This document shows, in pieces, positions 52,391 through 61,951 of a DNA stretch of 64,000 bases. The notes beneath the pieces are model-generated. The model did no database searches, was not told where the DNA came from, and saw nothing but the letters and a program-made list of their open reading frames with translations. This DNA is from Hyphomonas neptunium ATCC 15444 (GTDB taxonomy: Bacteria; Pseudomonadota; Alphaproteobacteria; Caulobacterales; Hyphomonadaceae), in the NCBI RefSeq assembly GCF_000013025.1, contig NC_008358.1, positions 1,178,001 to 1,242,000 on the forward strand. The letters run 5' to 3'. A program made the translations under genes and the position numbers. The first letter of the stretch is position 1. Each line of letters opens with the position of its first letter.

Positions 52391-54400
52391 GGCAGGCTGC
52401 GGCAACGGTTCGGCAACAGGTTCGGTAGCTGGCTCGGGCGCTGGCAGGTTCGCATCATCTTCCGCTGGCACCTCCGCCGGCGCTGTTTCCGCAGGCGGGT
52501 AGAGCGGCCGCAATATCGGTTCGGGCAACACTTCCTTCGGCTCAGTCCGCGGCGCGGGCGCAGGTGCCGGCACCGGCGCCGTCTTCACGGGCGCCGCTGC
52601 AGCGGGCTGGCGGGGCGCTATTACTGCGGGTGCAGTCTCTTCCAGGCCCGCAGGTTCAGCGTCAGGCGCCACGGGTTCGGGCAGGTCCGGCACAGGCGGC
52701 GCGCCGGCCATCTGCTCGATCCGGTTCAGCAGCGTCTCTTCCAGAATATCCAGCCTGCGCGCCCGCAAACCATCGATCACCCGGATGGAGTGGTTGAGGT
52801 CCAGCCAAACATCCCGCTCCAGCGAATAAGCGGGCCATTCAGGCACCCCGGTGCCATTGGGATCACCGGTCCGCGCAAAATTGGTCCAGTAGGTCATCAT
52901 CGCTTCGGTCAGCGCCAGGTCTCCGTCCGTAACCTTCAGGCCGGGCAGGTGGCTGTTGAACACGAACGGGATTTCTGAGGCATGGAAGGCGCCAATCGTC
53001 TGGCGCGGCGAAGGCGAAACGCGGGTGAAGTGATAGAGGTAGGTCGGCTCCCCGCCTTCCACATTGCGCCGGCCCACATAGCGCATGTGTACGCCGAACA
53101 TGTCATCGCCCAGCATGTCCACCGCGCCTTCGTCCCAGCTCTCCAGCGTATTCATGCCGTAAAGGGCCTGCAGCGCTTTGGCCGGGTTCTGGCCAAATAC
53201 GGCGGCCAATGCCGCTTCGCGCTCCTCCAGCGTGCCGGAAATCTGGGGCCTCAGAACCGTGGGCGAATAAATCTCGTCATAAAACAGCGATCCCTCATCC
53301 GCGTTGAACCCCGCAAGCAGCGGCACGCGCGGCGTCTGTCCATCGCGGAACGCGGCGCCAATCGGCCGGGGCAGCACCTTGCCATCCACAACCGGCAGGA
53401 AATAGGGCGCCAGATCGCGCCGCGCTTCAGACCGGGCGATTATCTCCGCCGCCGGAATAGTGCGCAGGTCGTCCGCCCTCGCATCATCAGGCACGAGGCC
53501 GGAGAGAAATTCGGTCCCTGCATCTTCCGCACTTTTCACACCGGGTATGGCCGAGCGTTTGAGATGCAGCGCGTTATAGGTGCTCGCCCCGCTTTGCAGG
53601 ATGGCCTTGTGGAACAACCCGTCTGACAGCGGGCTCGCCATCAGCTCGGTCACCGATTGGGCGCCCGCGCTTTCGCCAAATACCGTCACATTGTTCGGAT
53701 CGCCGCCGAAGACCGCAATATTCTCGCGCACCCAGTTCAGCGCCGATACCTGGTCCAGCAGGCCATAGTTCCCGGATGTGCCGGCTTCTTCGCTCAATGC
53801 GGGATGGGCGAGATAGCCGAACGCGCCAAGCCGGTAGTTGATGGTAACCAGAACTGCGCCTTTTTCCACCAGCCCATTGGCCTGATAGATCGATTGCGAC
53901 CCCGATCCGAACTGGTGAGAGCCGCCATGTATCCAGACCATGACGGGCTGAAGCTCGCGCCCCCCCAGATTGGCCGTGCGGATATTCAGCGACAGGCAGT
54001 CTTCCGCTTCCGGCGGCGGCTTCTGCAAGGAGATCGCCGTGCGCGCCATCATCCGCTCGAAGCCCGACAGCCCCACGCCTTCCAGGATCGCATCTATAAA
54101 CGCGCCGGATCGCCCCCGGCTCTGCAGGCATTCGGGACCATACTCGCGTGTATCGCGCGAAATCGCGCCCCATTGCGGCGGCGCGGCCGGCGGGCTCCAG
54201 CGCTTGGCGGTGCCATAAGGAATGCCGTTGAAAACAATCACATCGGGATTGTCGCGGTCCACCCCGCCGATCACGACGCCCTGATGGATGCGCACCGGTT
54301 CGGACATGTCCATGGGCTTGGGCGGCTTGCGCAGCGTGTACCAGCCAAACGCCGCCCCCGCGAGCAGGAGCAAGAGAACAACTATACCAAAACGGCGCAT
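52376..54400 (-). CDS. Type-B carboxylesterase with Pro/Ala-rich C-terminal tail
   Basis: A 674-residue exported esterase from ATG 54400 (MRRFGIVVLLLLLAGAAFGW), longer than usual for this family. The N-terminal helix is a signal anchor or signal peptide. The catalytic Ser is in FGESAGAQSV, the acid in DEGSLFYDE and the His in GAFHASEIPFVF. The last 115 or so residues are Pro/Ala/Glu/Thr-rich low complexity (for example PVPAPAPAPRTEPKEVLPEP), perhaps a surface or wall-spanning linker. Substrate unknown. Confidence 0.9.
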   Translation of the reverse strand: MRRFGIVVLLLLLAGAAFGWYTLRKPPKPMDMSEPVRIHQGVVIGGVDRDNPDVIVFNGIPYGTAKRWSPPAAPPQWGAISRDTREYGPECLQSRGRSGAFIDAILEGVGLSGFERMMARTAISLQKPPPEAEDCLSLNIRTANLGGRELQPVMVWIHGGSHQFGSGSQSIYQANGLVEKGAVLVTINYRLGAFGYLAHPALSEEAGTSGNYGLLDQVSALNWVRENIAVFGGDPNNVTVFGESAGAQSVTELMASPLSDGLFHKAILQSGASTYNALHLKRSAIPGVKSAEDAGTEFLSGLVPDDARADDLRTIPAAEIIARSEARRDLAPYFLPVVDGKVLPRPIGAAFRDGQTPRVPLLAGFNADEGSLFYDEIYSPTVLRPQISGTLEEREAALAAVFGQNPAKALQALYGMNTLESWDEGAVDMLGDDMFGVHMRYVGRRNVEGGEPTYLYHFTRVSPSPRQTIGAFHASEIPFVFNSHLPGLKVTDGDLALTEAMMTYWTNFARTGDPNGTGVPEWPAYSLERDVWLDLNHSIRVIDGLRARRLDILEETLLNRIEQMAGAPPVPDLPEPVAPDAEPAGLEETAPAVIAPRQPAAAAPVKTAPVPAPAPAPRTEPKEVLPEPILRPLYPPAETAPAEVPAEDDANLPAPEPATEPVAEPLPQPASDGQ

Positions 54401-54466
54401 CGCCGGACCCCGCAACAACTCGAATCTGCGGCCATCATAACGGCCCTGCCAGCCTCTGGCTAACCC

Positions 54467-55588
54467 CTAAGCACCGCGAAGGTTAAGGGAATCCAGCGTC
54501 CGGATCGTTGCGCCGGTCAGGTCAGCCACAGGCTCTATCCCGCACGCCATGCGGATGAACCCCGGCGCCACATGATCCCCCCAGCGCACCCGGCATTCGG
54601 CCGCCGAATGCACACCGCCAAAGCTCGTGGACGGCGTCAGCAGGGGGTGGCGCGCGATGAACGCTTCAGCCAGCTCCCGGCTCGGCAGGCAAAAGCTCAC
54701 AATTGGTCCGTACCCGCTCATTTGCTTGCGTGCGATGTCATGCGCGGGGTCCGTCGCCAGCCCCGGATAGCGCAGGCCCGCCACCCCCTCGATGCCCGCC
54801 AGCGCATTGGCAACCGCCAGCGCATTGGCATTCGCCCGCGCCACGCGCAGCTCCAGCGTGGCGAGCCCCCGGTGCAGCAGATAGGCATCAAACGGGCTGC
54901 AGATCGCCCCGCCCAGTCGCCGCCAGGTCTTCACCGGCGCCATCAGCGCCGGGTCACGGCTCGCCACATGTCCGGCCAGAATGTCCGAATGCCCCGCCAT
55001 CGCCTTTGTATCGGCCATGATGGCAAAGTCGGCCCCCAGGTCCAGCGGTCGCTGGCACAGCGGTGTGGCCGTGGTGTTGTCCACCGCCAGCAGCGCGCCT
55101 GCATCCTTCGCATTGCGCGCCAGCTTGGCGAGGTCGCACACCTCCAGCCCCGGATTGGACGGCGTCTCCGCCAGCACCAGCTTCACGCCTGTCAGATCGG
55201 CTTCCGCCATGTCCGCCGTCGGGCAGGTGGCAATATCCACGCCCAGCGGCGCAAAATACGCCTCCAGCAGCGCGCGGGCATTGTAATAGCCGTCCGCATG
55301 CACCAGCACCCGGTCACCCGGTTTCAGATGGGCGTAAAACACCGCCGCAATCGCCGCCATGCCGGACGGAAACAGCACCGCCTCGGCCCCTTCCAGCAGG
55401 CCGATCTCGGCCTCCACTTCCTCCACCGTCGGGTTGCCATAGCGGCCATACACATGGCTCGCCTGCGGGTCGCCCGGCAGATGAAACGTCGTCGACGCCA
55501 CGATGGGCAGGGCGACCGGATCACCTTTTTGCAGGCTTTCACCCCGCCGGTGCAGCAGGCGCGAGATGGGGGAGAGTTCGTCAGCCAA
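54467..55588 (-). CDS. Cys/Met metabolism PLP-dependent enzyme (cystathionine gamma-synthase family)
   Basis: A 373-residue fold-type I PLP enzyme of the trans-sulfuration group. SHVYGRYGNPTVEEVEAEI, the LVHADGYYNARALLEAYF segment and LAETPSNPGLEVCDL match; the Schiff-base Lys is in MADTKAMAGHSDI. No upstream ATG fits: I use TTG 55588, which overlaps the stop of the GST gene by eight bases and has GGAG about 9 bases upstream. Gamma-synthase, gamma-lyase or another activity cannot be separated. Confidence 0.88.
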   Translation of the reverse strand: MADELSPISRLLHRRGESLQKGDPVALPIVASTTFHLPGDPQASHVYGRYGNPTVEEVEAEIGLLEGAEAVLFPSGMAAIAAVFYAHLKPGDRVLVHADGYYNARALLEAYFAPLGVDIATCPTADMAEADLTGVKLVLAETPSNPGLEVCDLAKLARNAKDAGALLAVDNTTATPLCQRPLDLGADFAIMADTKAMAGHSDILAGHVASRDPALMAPVKTWRRLGGAICSPFDAYLLHRGLATLELRVARANANALAVANALAGIEGVAGLRYPGLATDPAHDIARKQMSGYGPIVSFCLPSRELAEAFIARHPLLTPSTSFGGVHSAAECRVRWGDHVAPGFIRMACGIEPVADLTGATIRTLDSLNLRGA

Positions 55589-56576
55589 GTATGTCTGCTC
55601 CGGGGCCAATGAGGCGCGCAATTGCGCCGCGTGTGTTCTCGTCCAGCCGCTGCCACTCCTCGCGCAGGCTCGCAAGACACTTCACCTGATATTTGAACAC
55701 ACCCTGCTCATAACGTCCCCCTTCAATCGTCAGCGAGAAGGTCTCAGCCCCCGCCTCAATCGCCTTGGCGTTCGCCAGCAGGAAGGGCAGGTAGGTGTCG
55801 CCCGCCTGCGCCAGCAGCTTGGTGATTGCGGGTGAGGCCAGCGCTGCCTCCGCGCTCCCCCAGTCCCCACCAATCCCGCTCGCATCATCGGCATGGTCCA
55901 GCCAGCGATAAAGGTAAGGCGTCGCCTCGCGCATCCACGCCATCGGCGTCGGGTCATAGCTCATAACTTTAAGTTGGCCATAGAACGCCAGATCCGCCAG
56001 CGAAATCCGGTCCCCAAACAGAAACCGCCCCGGCCCCAGCGCCATCTCCTGCAACGCCGCGCAGCTGCGCTTCCAGCTCGCCTCGATCAGCGGCGCTGTC
56101 TGCGGCGTGCACCCCACCAGCGCCATGCGGGAAATCTGCCGGGCACGGATCGTGGCAGCGTTCTTCTCCACCTTCTCCAGCCCCGCATTGGGCATCGAGT
56201 CATACATCAGCCAATTGGCGCACCATTCCTGATCCGCCTCATAAAACCAGCGATAATGGAACATCGCCTTCATGAACCATTCGTCCGCCATATCCTCCAG
56301 CAGCAGGCATACAAAGCGCAGCGCCGTGTCCTCTGGCACCAAAGCGCGGCCTTCGCTCTCAATCGAGAGAAGAAAAGGCGTGGAATCATTCGTCCAGCTG
56401 CCATCGGGCCTCCGGATCACCGGGATCACCTGCGCCTTCACGTTCGGCATGAACACCGCGCGCTCTTCGCCCGTCATCCCCGTCCAGCTGTTGGCCAGCC
56501 TTTTTGCCCGCAACGCGGCGCGCACCTTCAGAGAATAGGGAGACCCCAATGCTCCGTAGACTTCATATCCGCTCAT
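55581..56576 (-). CDS. Glutathione S-transferase family protein
   Basis: A 331-residue GST-like protein. The thioredoxin-like N-terminal domain reads YEVYGALGSPYSLKVRAALR and VIPVIRRPDGSWTNDSTP, the latter carrying the cis-Pro and Asp/Ser glutathione site. A helical C-terminal domain follows (DRISLADLAFYGQL). It is about 100 residues longer than common GSTs. ATG 56576 has GGGAG 6 bases upstream and is preferred to 56615. It is coupled to the PLP enzyme downstream. Confidence 0.8.
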   Translation of the reverse strand: MSGYEVYGALGSPYSLKVRAALRAKRLANSWTGMTGEERAVFMPNVKAQVIPVIRRPDGSWTNDSTPFLLSIESEGRALVPEDTALRFVCLLLEDMADEWFMKAMFHYRWFYEADQEWCANWLMYDSMPNAGLEKVEKNAATIRARQISRMALVGCTPQTAPLIEASWKRSCAALQEMALGPGRFLFGDRISLADLAFYGQLKVMSYDPTPMAWMREATPYLYRWLDHADDASGIGGDWGSAEAALASPAITKLLAQAGDTYLPFLLANAKAIEAGAETFSLTIEGGRYEQGVFKYQVKCLASLREEWQRLDENTRGAIARLIGPGADILG

Positions 56577-56666
56577 GTCTTCTCCCGGTCCGGCTTTTGA
56601 CAGCCACATCACCATATCCCGCGTTGTCTGTCACGAGGGCGGGCTCGAAGCCATCCGGTCAGAATA

Positions 56667-57488
56667 TCAGCCCAGCGCCGCCTTCACCGCGCGAACCGCG
56701 TCAGCCGTGTGGGCGTCCAGAAACCCATGCCCCCATTCGGGATGATCCTCCACCACGCCATTGGCCAGATAGGCGGGCGCCCGCAGCGTCTGTTCGCGCA
56801 GGTCATCCTCCGGATTAAACACCGTGATCCTGTGCGCCAGGCTCGACAGCACCTCCGGAAACCGGCGCGCATACGCAAACGCTGCCCGGTGCCCCCATTC
56901 ATACGCCTCGCCCGCGCGCAAATTCTCTGCGAAGGACTCCGCCATCATCTCCAGCGTCATGCCCGGCCCGCGATGGGCCACCACGCTCGCCCACATCCGG
57001 CTGAACCGCGTGCCGTCAACATCAAGGTCCACATGGCTGTAGGTCGCGTGCATCGCGTCCAGCTCCTGCGCCGTGAAGATAGGCGTCCCGATCAGCACAA
57101 TCGCGCCCACGCCCTCCGGCCGCTGCCGCGCCGCCTCCACCGCCACTTCCGATCCGGTGTGATAGCCCATCAGGTCAATCTGCCCGAGGCCCAACTCGTC
57201 CACCACATCCCACAGGCTGCGGGCATAATCCTCAATGCTCACCGGCGGCTCGGCGGGTGGGGCGTCTGACTCGCCAAAGCCCGGATAATCATGCGCAATC
57301 ACCATCCGGTCAGCGGCCATCGCCTGCATGAAGCGGGCATAGATGCGCCCCGATTTCGGGCTCATATGCAGGCAGGCCAGCGGGCGCGCCGTTTGCGTCT
57401 CAGGCGCCGCAATGCGCACATGGATTTGCCCGAACGCCCCATCCACAAACTGGCGGACGACCTTCAGGGCAGGGGCAGATACGATCAT
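56667..57488 (-). CDS. Alpha/beta hydrolase with His at the nucleophile position
   Basis: A 273-residue alpha/beta-hydrolase fold protein. The oxyanion region LACLHMSPKSGR and VIAHDYPGFGESD are normal, but the nucleophile elbow reads MGYHTGSE, placing His where Ser, Asp or Cys should be. The Asp may be in FNPEDDLRE and the late His in PEWGHGFLDAH. Either the family uses another mechanism or it is non-catalytic. ATG 57488 has GGAG 8 bases upstream. Stands alone, function unknown. Confidence 0.83.
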   Translation of the reverse strand: MIVSAPALKVVRQFVDGAFGQIHVRIAAPETQTARPLACLHMSPKSGRIYARFMQAMAADRMVIAHDYPGFGESDAPPAEPPVSIEDYARSLWDVVDELGLGQIDLMGYHTGSEVAVEAARQRPEGVGAIVLIGTPIFTAQELDAMHATYSHVDLDVDGTRFSRMWASVVAHRGPGMTLEMMAESFAENLRAGEAYEWGHRAAFAYARRFPEVLSSLAHRITVFNPEDDLREQTLRAPAYLANGVVEDHPEWGHGFLDAHTADAVRAVKAALG

Positions 57489-57568
57489 GAAGCTCACTCC
57501 AGCTAGGGGATTTAAAAGGATATATCATTTGAAATCCCGGCCCAGCAAGCCGCTTCACGGACAGGCGA

Positions 57569-57991
57569 TTAAACCTTTTCCCCATTCACCCATGTCGGCC
57601 GCGTCACGATCAGATCCTGACACAACAGGCCCGCATCGCGGTGGCGTGACATATCCTTGTAGTCCTTATGGTTCAGCGTCGCGATAAACGCCTGCCGGTT
57701 GGGGAAATGGTTCACCAGCACCGCGTCCCAGTCGCCCCCGCCAATGAAAAACCGCTCCGTATCCCCCAGCAGCAGCGTCGTCCCGCCCACTTCGGCTGCC
57801 GCCACCGTAAAGGCTTCCGAATAGCGCATATACGCGTCCCGCCCGCTGATTGCCTCGCCATGCTCGGGATCTTCCGGCCTATACTCCGCCTTCACCCTGA
57901 ACTTCAGAATATTCACCTGCGCCACCGACCCATCATACGGATCATCCCGGAACGCGCGGAACTGGTCAGCAGTCGGTTGAAAGGCGGGCAT
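57569..57991 (-). CDS. DUF1330 domain protein
   Basis: A 140-residue ferredoxin-like fold protein of the DUF1330 type. VAQVNILKFRVKAEY, DAYMRYSEAFTVAAAEVGG and FPNRQAFIATLNHKDYKDMSRHR are the recognisable family segments, the last being the dimer-interface strand and helix. It lies 4 bases after the Nudix gene stop on the minus strand and is probably co-transcribed with it and the DPP-IV peptidase. Function unknown. Confidence 0.8.
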   Translation of the reverse strand: MPAFQPTADQFRAFRDDPYDGSVAQVNILKFRVKAEYRPEDPEHGEAISGRDAYMRYSEAFTVAAAEVGGTTLLLGDTERFFIGGGDWDAVLVNHFPNRQAFIATLNHKDYKDMSRHRDAGLLCQDLIVTRPTWVNGEKV

Positions 57992-57995
57992 GGCT

Positions 57996-58565
57996 TTACT
58001 CCTTGGGGCGTTGGTCAGGGTGCTTCAGGAAATACCGCTCGGCATAAAACAGCCCCGCGGCGTGAAGTGCGTGCTGAACCTTCAGGCTGCCATAATCGAG
58101 AAACTCCGAATACGGCATTTCGAGAACCTCGATCTCCTCATTCGGATCAAGCGACTGATCGGCATCCTGCGTGCAGCCCAGCGCGAGGTAATAGTGCAGT
58201 CGGTTATCCTGCGTCGCGGGATTGGGATAGCACGTACCCACCCACACCATCTCGCGCGCCACATAACCCGTCTCCTCGCGCAGCTCCCGCGCGCCAACGT
58301 CTGCCCAATTCGTTTCGCCCGGATCAGCCACGCCGCCCGGCAGCCCCGTCAGGATCACCCCCGCCGCATGGCGATACTCCCGCACCAGCACGATATTGCC
58401 CGCATCCGTCACCGGGATCACCGTCACCCAATCGGTCAGCTCGGTCACATGATAAGCCTCGACGATATGCCCATCCTCCCGCCGGCACCGGTCGGTGCGC
58501 AGGCCCATGAAGCTGTCCTTCATCACCTGCTTCGAAGATAGGATCGTCCAGGGCCGGATGCTCAT
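57996..58565 (-). CDS. Nudix hydrolase, ADP-ribose pyrophosphatase-like
   Basis: A 189-residue Nudix protein. The Nudix box is complete: GGVADPGETNWADVGARE continuing LREETGY, i.e. G-x5-E-x7-REUxEExGU. The upstream VLVREYRHAAGVILTGLPGG is typical of ADP-ribose pyrophosphatase-like enzymes. The substrate, ADP-ribose or another nucleoside diphosphate sugar, is inferred. ATG 58565 overlaps the stop of the DPP-IV-type peptidase (ATGA). Confidence 0.93.
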   Translation of the reverse strand: MSIRPWTILSSKQVMKDSFMGLRTDRCRREDGHIVEAYHVTELTDWVTVIPVTDAGNIVLVREYRHAAGVILTGLPGGVADPGETNWADVGARELREETGYVAREMVWVGTCYPNPATQDNRLHYYLALGCTQDADQSLDPNEEIEVLEMPYSEFLDYGSLKVQHALHAAGLFYAERYFLKHPDQRPKE

Positions 58566-60931
58566 GGGGCGGGCGCCTTCAGGTGCCGCTCCAGAAACGC
58601 CATCCGTGTGCGCATCAGATGCACCTGCAAGGCTTCCCCCTGAATGCCATGCCGCTGGCCGGGATAGGCCATCAGCTCGAAAGGCTGGCTGCGCGCCTGC
58701 AATTCGGCCATCAGGCGCGTGGTATTGTCAAACGTCACATTATCATCCGCCATCCCGTGGATCAGCAGCAGCGGCCCTTTCAGCCCGTCGATATGCGCAA
58801 ACACGCTGGAGGCGTGATAGCCCTCGGCATTGTTCTCCGGCGTGCCCATGTAACGCTCCGTATAGAACGTATCATAAAGCGACCAGTCGGTGACCGATGC
58901 CCCGGCAATTGCCGCTGCAAACGTCCCCTCCGGCGCCTGCGCCGCCGTCATCAGCGCCATATACCCGCCATAGCTCCAGCCCTGAATGGCAATCCGCTCC
59001 CCATCCACAAAGGGCTGCGCTTTCAGCCATTCAACCCCGCGCAACTGATCGCGCACCTCCGGCCCGCCCGTCTGCCGGTGGATCACATCCTCAAACCGTT
59101 TGCCCCGGTTCCAGGTGCCGCGATTATCCAGCCGGAACACGATATAGCCCGCATGGGTGAAGAACTGATCGCCGAGCGGCCGCCAGTCATTGGCCACCCG
59201 CTGCACATGCGGCCCGCCATACACTTCCACGATCACCGGATACTTCTTCGCCGGATCAAACCCCGGCGGCTTCTGGATCGAATAGTAAAGCGTTTGATTA
59301 TCCTCGGCCGGGATCGTCCCGAACTCGGGCGCGGTGTGCGCGGTCAGGTAAGGCGCATACGGATGGCCTTCGTTCAGCGCATTCTCGTTGATCCAGGCAA
59401 TGCGCGTTCCGTCCGCCTTGTAAAGCGCCGTCTGGGGCGGCTGATCTGGAGAAGAAAAGGTGCCAACATAGCTTTTCGCGCCTGCGCCCATCGACACTGA
59501 CCAGCTCCCGCCCTCTGGCGTAATCCGCCGCACTTCAGGGCATTCCTTGTGCAACCGCGCTGCGCCCGGATTGACATCAATACAGGCAGAATCGGGCAGT
59601 CGCCGCGCGCCAAGTGAGGCAACTTGCTGATCGCTCAACCCCAGATGCACTGCATAGAGATGCTTCTCCAGCGGCGTATCCTTGAAGCCGGTAAAATAAA
59701 TCTCCCGCGTCTCGGGATCAAACCCGGCAATATCGCTCACCACCCAGTGCCCGAATGTCACCTGCCGCATTTCTCCATTGGAGGCGTCGCGCCAATAGAT
59801 ATGCCGGTATCCGTCCCGCTCATGCGTCAGCAGAATGCCGCCATCAGGCAGCGCAATGAAATCGTTTGACAGGTTCACCCAGCGGCCCTGTTCCTCCGTA
59901 AACGGAGCCCATACCCGCCAGGGCAGGCCGTCCGTGCGGTTGTAACGGATTTCCGTCTGCGCCCGGTTCACGGTCTGGAACCAGAGGCTACCATGCGCCC
60001 AGTTCACGCGCGCCAGGTAATCATCCGGCCCCACGCTCGAAATGCGGCTGGTGCGCTCTTCCTTCAGGTCGGCCACATGCAGCGCCACCTTCGCATTCGG
60101 CCGCCCCGCGCGCGGGTAGCGCTGCTCGATCACGGTCACCTGATCGGCGGCAATGTCAAAGCGCGGAATGATGTCCACGCCGCTCTCGTCAACTTCCGTA
60201 AAGGCAATGTAGCGCTCGTCCGGGCTCCACCAGTAGCCGGTATACCGGTCCATCTCCTCCTGCGCGACAAACTCGGCCACGCCATAGCTGAGGGCCTTTT
60301 CCGGCTGCGCCTCAGGCGAAATCCGCGTCTCCGTGCCGGTGGCCAGCTCGATCGCATAAAGCGCCCCGTCGCGGATAAAGCTCACATGCGTGCCGCGCGG
60401 CGAGACCTTGGCGTCATATTCAAAGGCGTCCGTATGGGTCAGCCGCCGTGTCTCCGGCCCACCTTTCTTCAGCGTCACAAGATGAATGTCCCCGCCCGCC
60501 GGAACGATGATCGTGTCGGCTGTGCCCCAGGCATAGTCTGCAATCCCGCGCACATTGGCGATTCGCTTGCGTTCCCGCAGCGCCTTTTCCTCTTCGGAAA
60601 GTTCAGCGTCCGCCGGATCAATCACGCTGGAATCCACCAGCAGGGACTGCGCCCCGCTTTCCACGTCAAACTGCCAGAGATCGTACCGGGCGCTCTCCTC
60701 GGCCCGCGGCTTCAGAAAGGTCACGCGCCGCCCGTCGGGCGAAAACCTCACAGCGCGCGGGGCGGTGCCGGAAAGGGAAGGGGAGGCATACAGGCGTTCG
60801 GGCGTCAGCCGCAAAGCGTCAGTCATGGAGGCGGCGTCCTTTGGTATTGCCGGGGGCGTGTCTGCACGCGCCATACAGAAAGTCAGCGCCAGTGCGGCCA
60901 AGAGTGCCATGCAGAGTGTCCGGATCATCAT
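58562..60931 (-). CDS. Dipeptidyl peptidase IV family serine peptidase (S9B)
   Basis: A 789-residue exported peptidase. The signal peptide (MMIRTLCMALLAALALTFCM) is followed by a beta-propeller and a C-terminal alpha/beta-hydrolase. The nucleophile is Ser653 in GWSYGGYM, Asp lies in GMADDNVTF and His in PGQRHGI. The double-Glu motif for N-terminal amines is present in EFVAQEEMDRYTGYWW, so it should release dipeptides after Pro/Ala. It is coupled to the Nudix gene. A second S9 peptidase opens the window. Confidence 0.95.
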   Translation of the reverse strand: MMIRTLCMALLAALALTFCMARADTPPAIPKDAASMTDALRLTPERLYASPSLSGTAPRAVRFSPDGRRVTFLKPRAEESARYDLWQFDVESGAQSLLVDSSVIDPADAELSEEEKALRERKRIANVRGIADYAWGTADTIIVPAGGDIHLVTLKKGGPETRRLTHTDAFEYDAKVSPRGTHVSFIRDGALYAIELATGTETRISPEAQPEKALSYGVAEFVAQEEMDRYTGYWWSPDERYIAFTEVDESGVDIIPRFDIAADQVTVIEQRYPRAGRPNAKVALHVADLKEERTSRISSVGPDDYLARVNWAHGSLWFQTVNRAQTEIRYNRTDGLPWRVWAPFTEEQGRWVNLSNDFIALPDGGILLTHERDGYRHIYWRDASNGEMRQVTFGHWVVSDIAGFDPETREIYFTGFKDTPLEKHLYAVHLGLSDQQVASLGARRLPDSACIDVNPGAARLHKECPEVRRITPEGGSWSVSMGAGAKSYVGTFSSPDQPPQTALYKADGTRIAWINENALNEGHPYAPYLTAHTAPEFGTIPAEDNQTLYYSIQKPPGFDPAKKYPVIVEVYGGPHVQRVANDWRPLGDQFFTHAGYIVFRLDNRGTWNRGKRFEDVIHRQTGGPEVRDQLRGVEWLKAQPFVDGERIAIQGWSYGGYMALMTAAQAPEGTFAAAIAGASVTDWSLYDTFYTERYMGTPENNAEGYHASSVFAHIDGLKGPLLLIHGMADDNVTFDNTTRLMAELQARSQPFELMAYPGQRHGIQGEALQVHLMRTRMAFLERHLKAPAP

Positions 60932-60983
60932 CCTTCAGGACACTAACCCCGAATTCGCACATGTCATCAGGCCAAGGCGCCGC

Positions 60984-61754
60984 TCAGCCCGCGCTGGCAT
61001 ACAGCCATGTCACGGCCCAGAGCGATGAGAGCAGGCTGACGGCCATGTCCCCGCCGAACATCACCCCCGCGCCCAGTCCGCTCCGCCACATCCGGCGCCG
61101 CGCAGACGGGTAGACCGGCTTCAGCCCACTCATCAGCACAGCCCCGTAGATGCCCAGAACCATCAGAGGAACGATCAGGATCGACGCATTCAATTGTTCC
61201 ACCGTCATCACGGCGTAGAGCAGCGTCGAAACCACCCCTGTCAGCAGCACAGGGATCAGCGTCACAAAGTACAGCCGGATGCGGACCGGCAGCGGCGTGC
61301 CCTTGCCCCAGATATTCACGAACACCGACACAAGGGCGTGAATGCCGAAATAGGTGAAGGGATAGGTCACAAGCAGGATCGCAAGATATTCGCGGGTGGC
61401 GCCGTCCAGATCCCGCCCCGGAAACTCCAGCGCCAGATCCTCAAACATCTGCCGGGACGTGGCAAACAGGGCGGAGGCATCATTCGTCCAGAGGAATTTC
61501 AGGAACACGACCACCGCGATCAGCGAAAACACCAGGCGGATGGAGGGCGTATATCTGTCCAGCCAGTTCTGGTCCCGCGCCGCCGTGAACAGCTTTGAAG
61601 GCTGCGTACACGACACCCACAACGTCGCCAGCGCCCGCACATTCAGCCCGAACAGATCGTCCAGTAAAGCGTCCCAGCCTGACGCCCGCGTCATGTCATC
61701 ATCGCCATAGCCTGCGGGCTTGGCGGCCGGACTTGAAGGAGGCGTGTCGTCCAT
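60984..61754 (-). CDS. Multi-pass membrane protein of unknown function
   Basis: A 256-residue protein from ATG 61754. About 50 soluble residues (MDDTPPSSPAAKPAGYG) lead to five likely helices, for example SIRLVFSLIAVVVFLKFL, YPFTYFGIHALVSVFVNIW and LYFVTLIPVLLTGVVSTLL, in a pattern like DUF3667/Yip1-type proteins. The family link is weak. It is divergent from ettA and independent of the DPP-IV gene. Confidence 0.7.
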   Translation of the reverse strand: MDDTPPSSPAAKPAGYGDDDMTRASGWDALLDDLFGLNVRALATLWVSCTQPSKLFTAARDQNWLDRYTPSIRLVFSLIAVVVFLKFLWTNDASALFATSRQMFEDLALEFPGRDLDGATREYLAILLVTYPFTYFGIHALVSVFVNIWGKGTPLPVRIRLYFVTLIPVLLTGVVSTLLYAVMTVEQLNASILIVPLMVLGIYGAVLMSGLKPVYPSARRRMWRSGLGAGVMFGGDMAVSLLSSLWAVTWLYASAG

Positions 61755-61951
61755 GCGGGACCTGTAATAAGGAGGGCAAGGACGGTGTAGAGCGGGTTGC
61801 GCGCCGCTGAAAGGGGCTGCTGACCCGGAAAACGCCCGCCCATCAACGCGCATCTGCCAACGAACGCTGCGTATCGCTTGATCTTCTGCCCGTGGCAGGC
61901 CACATCGCGCCCAGACAACCCATTTCCAGCTTCGCAAAGGAACCACAGCCC

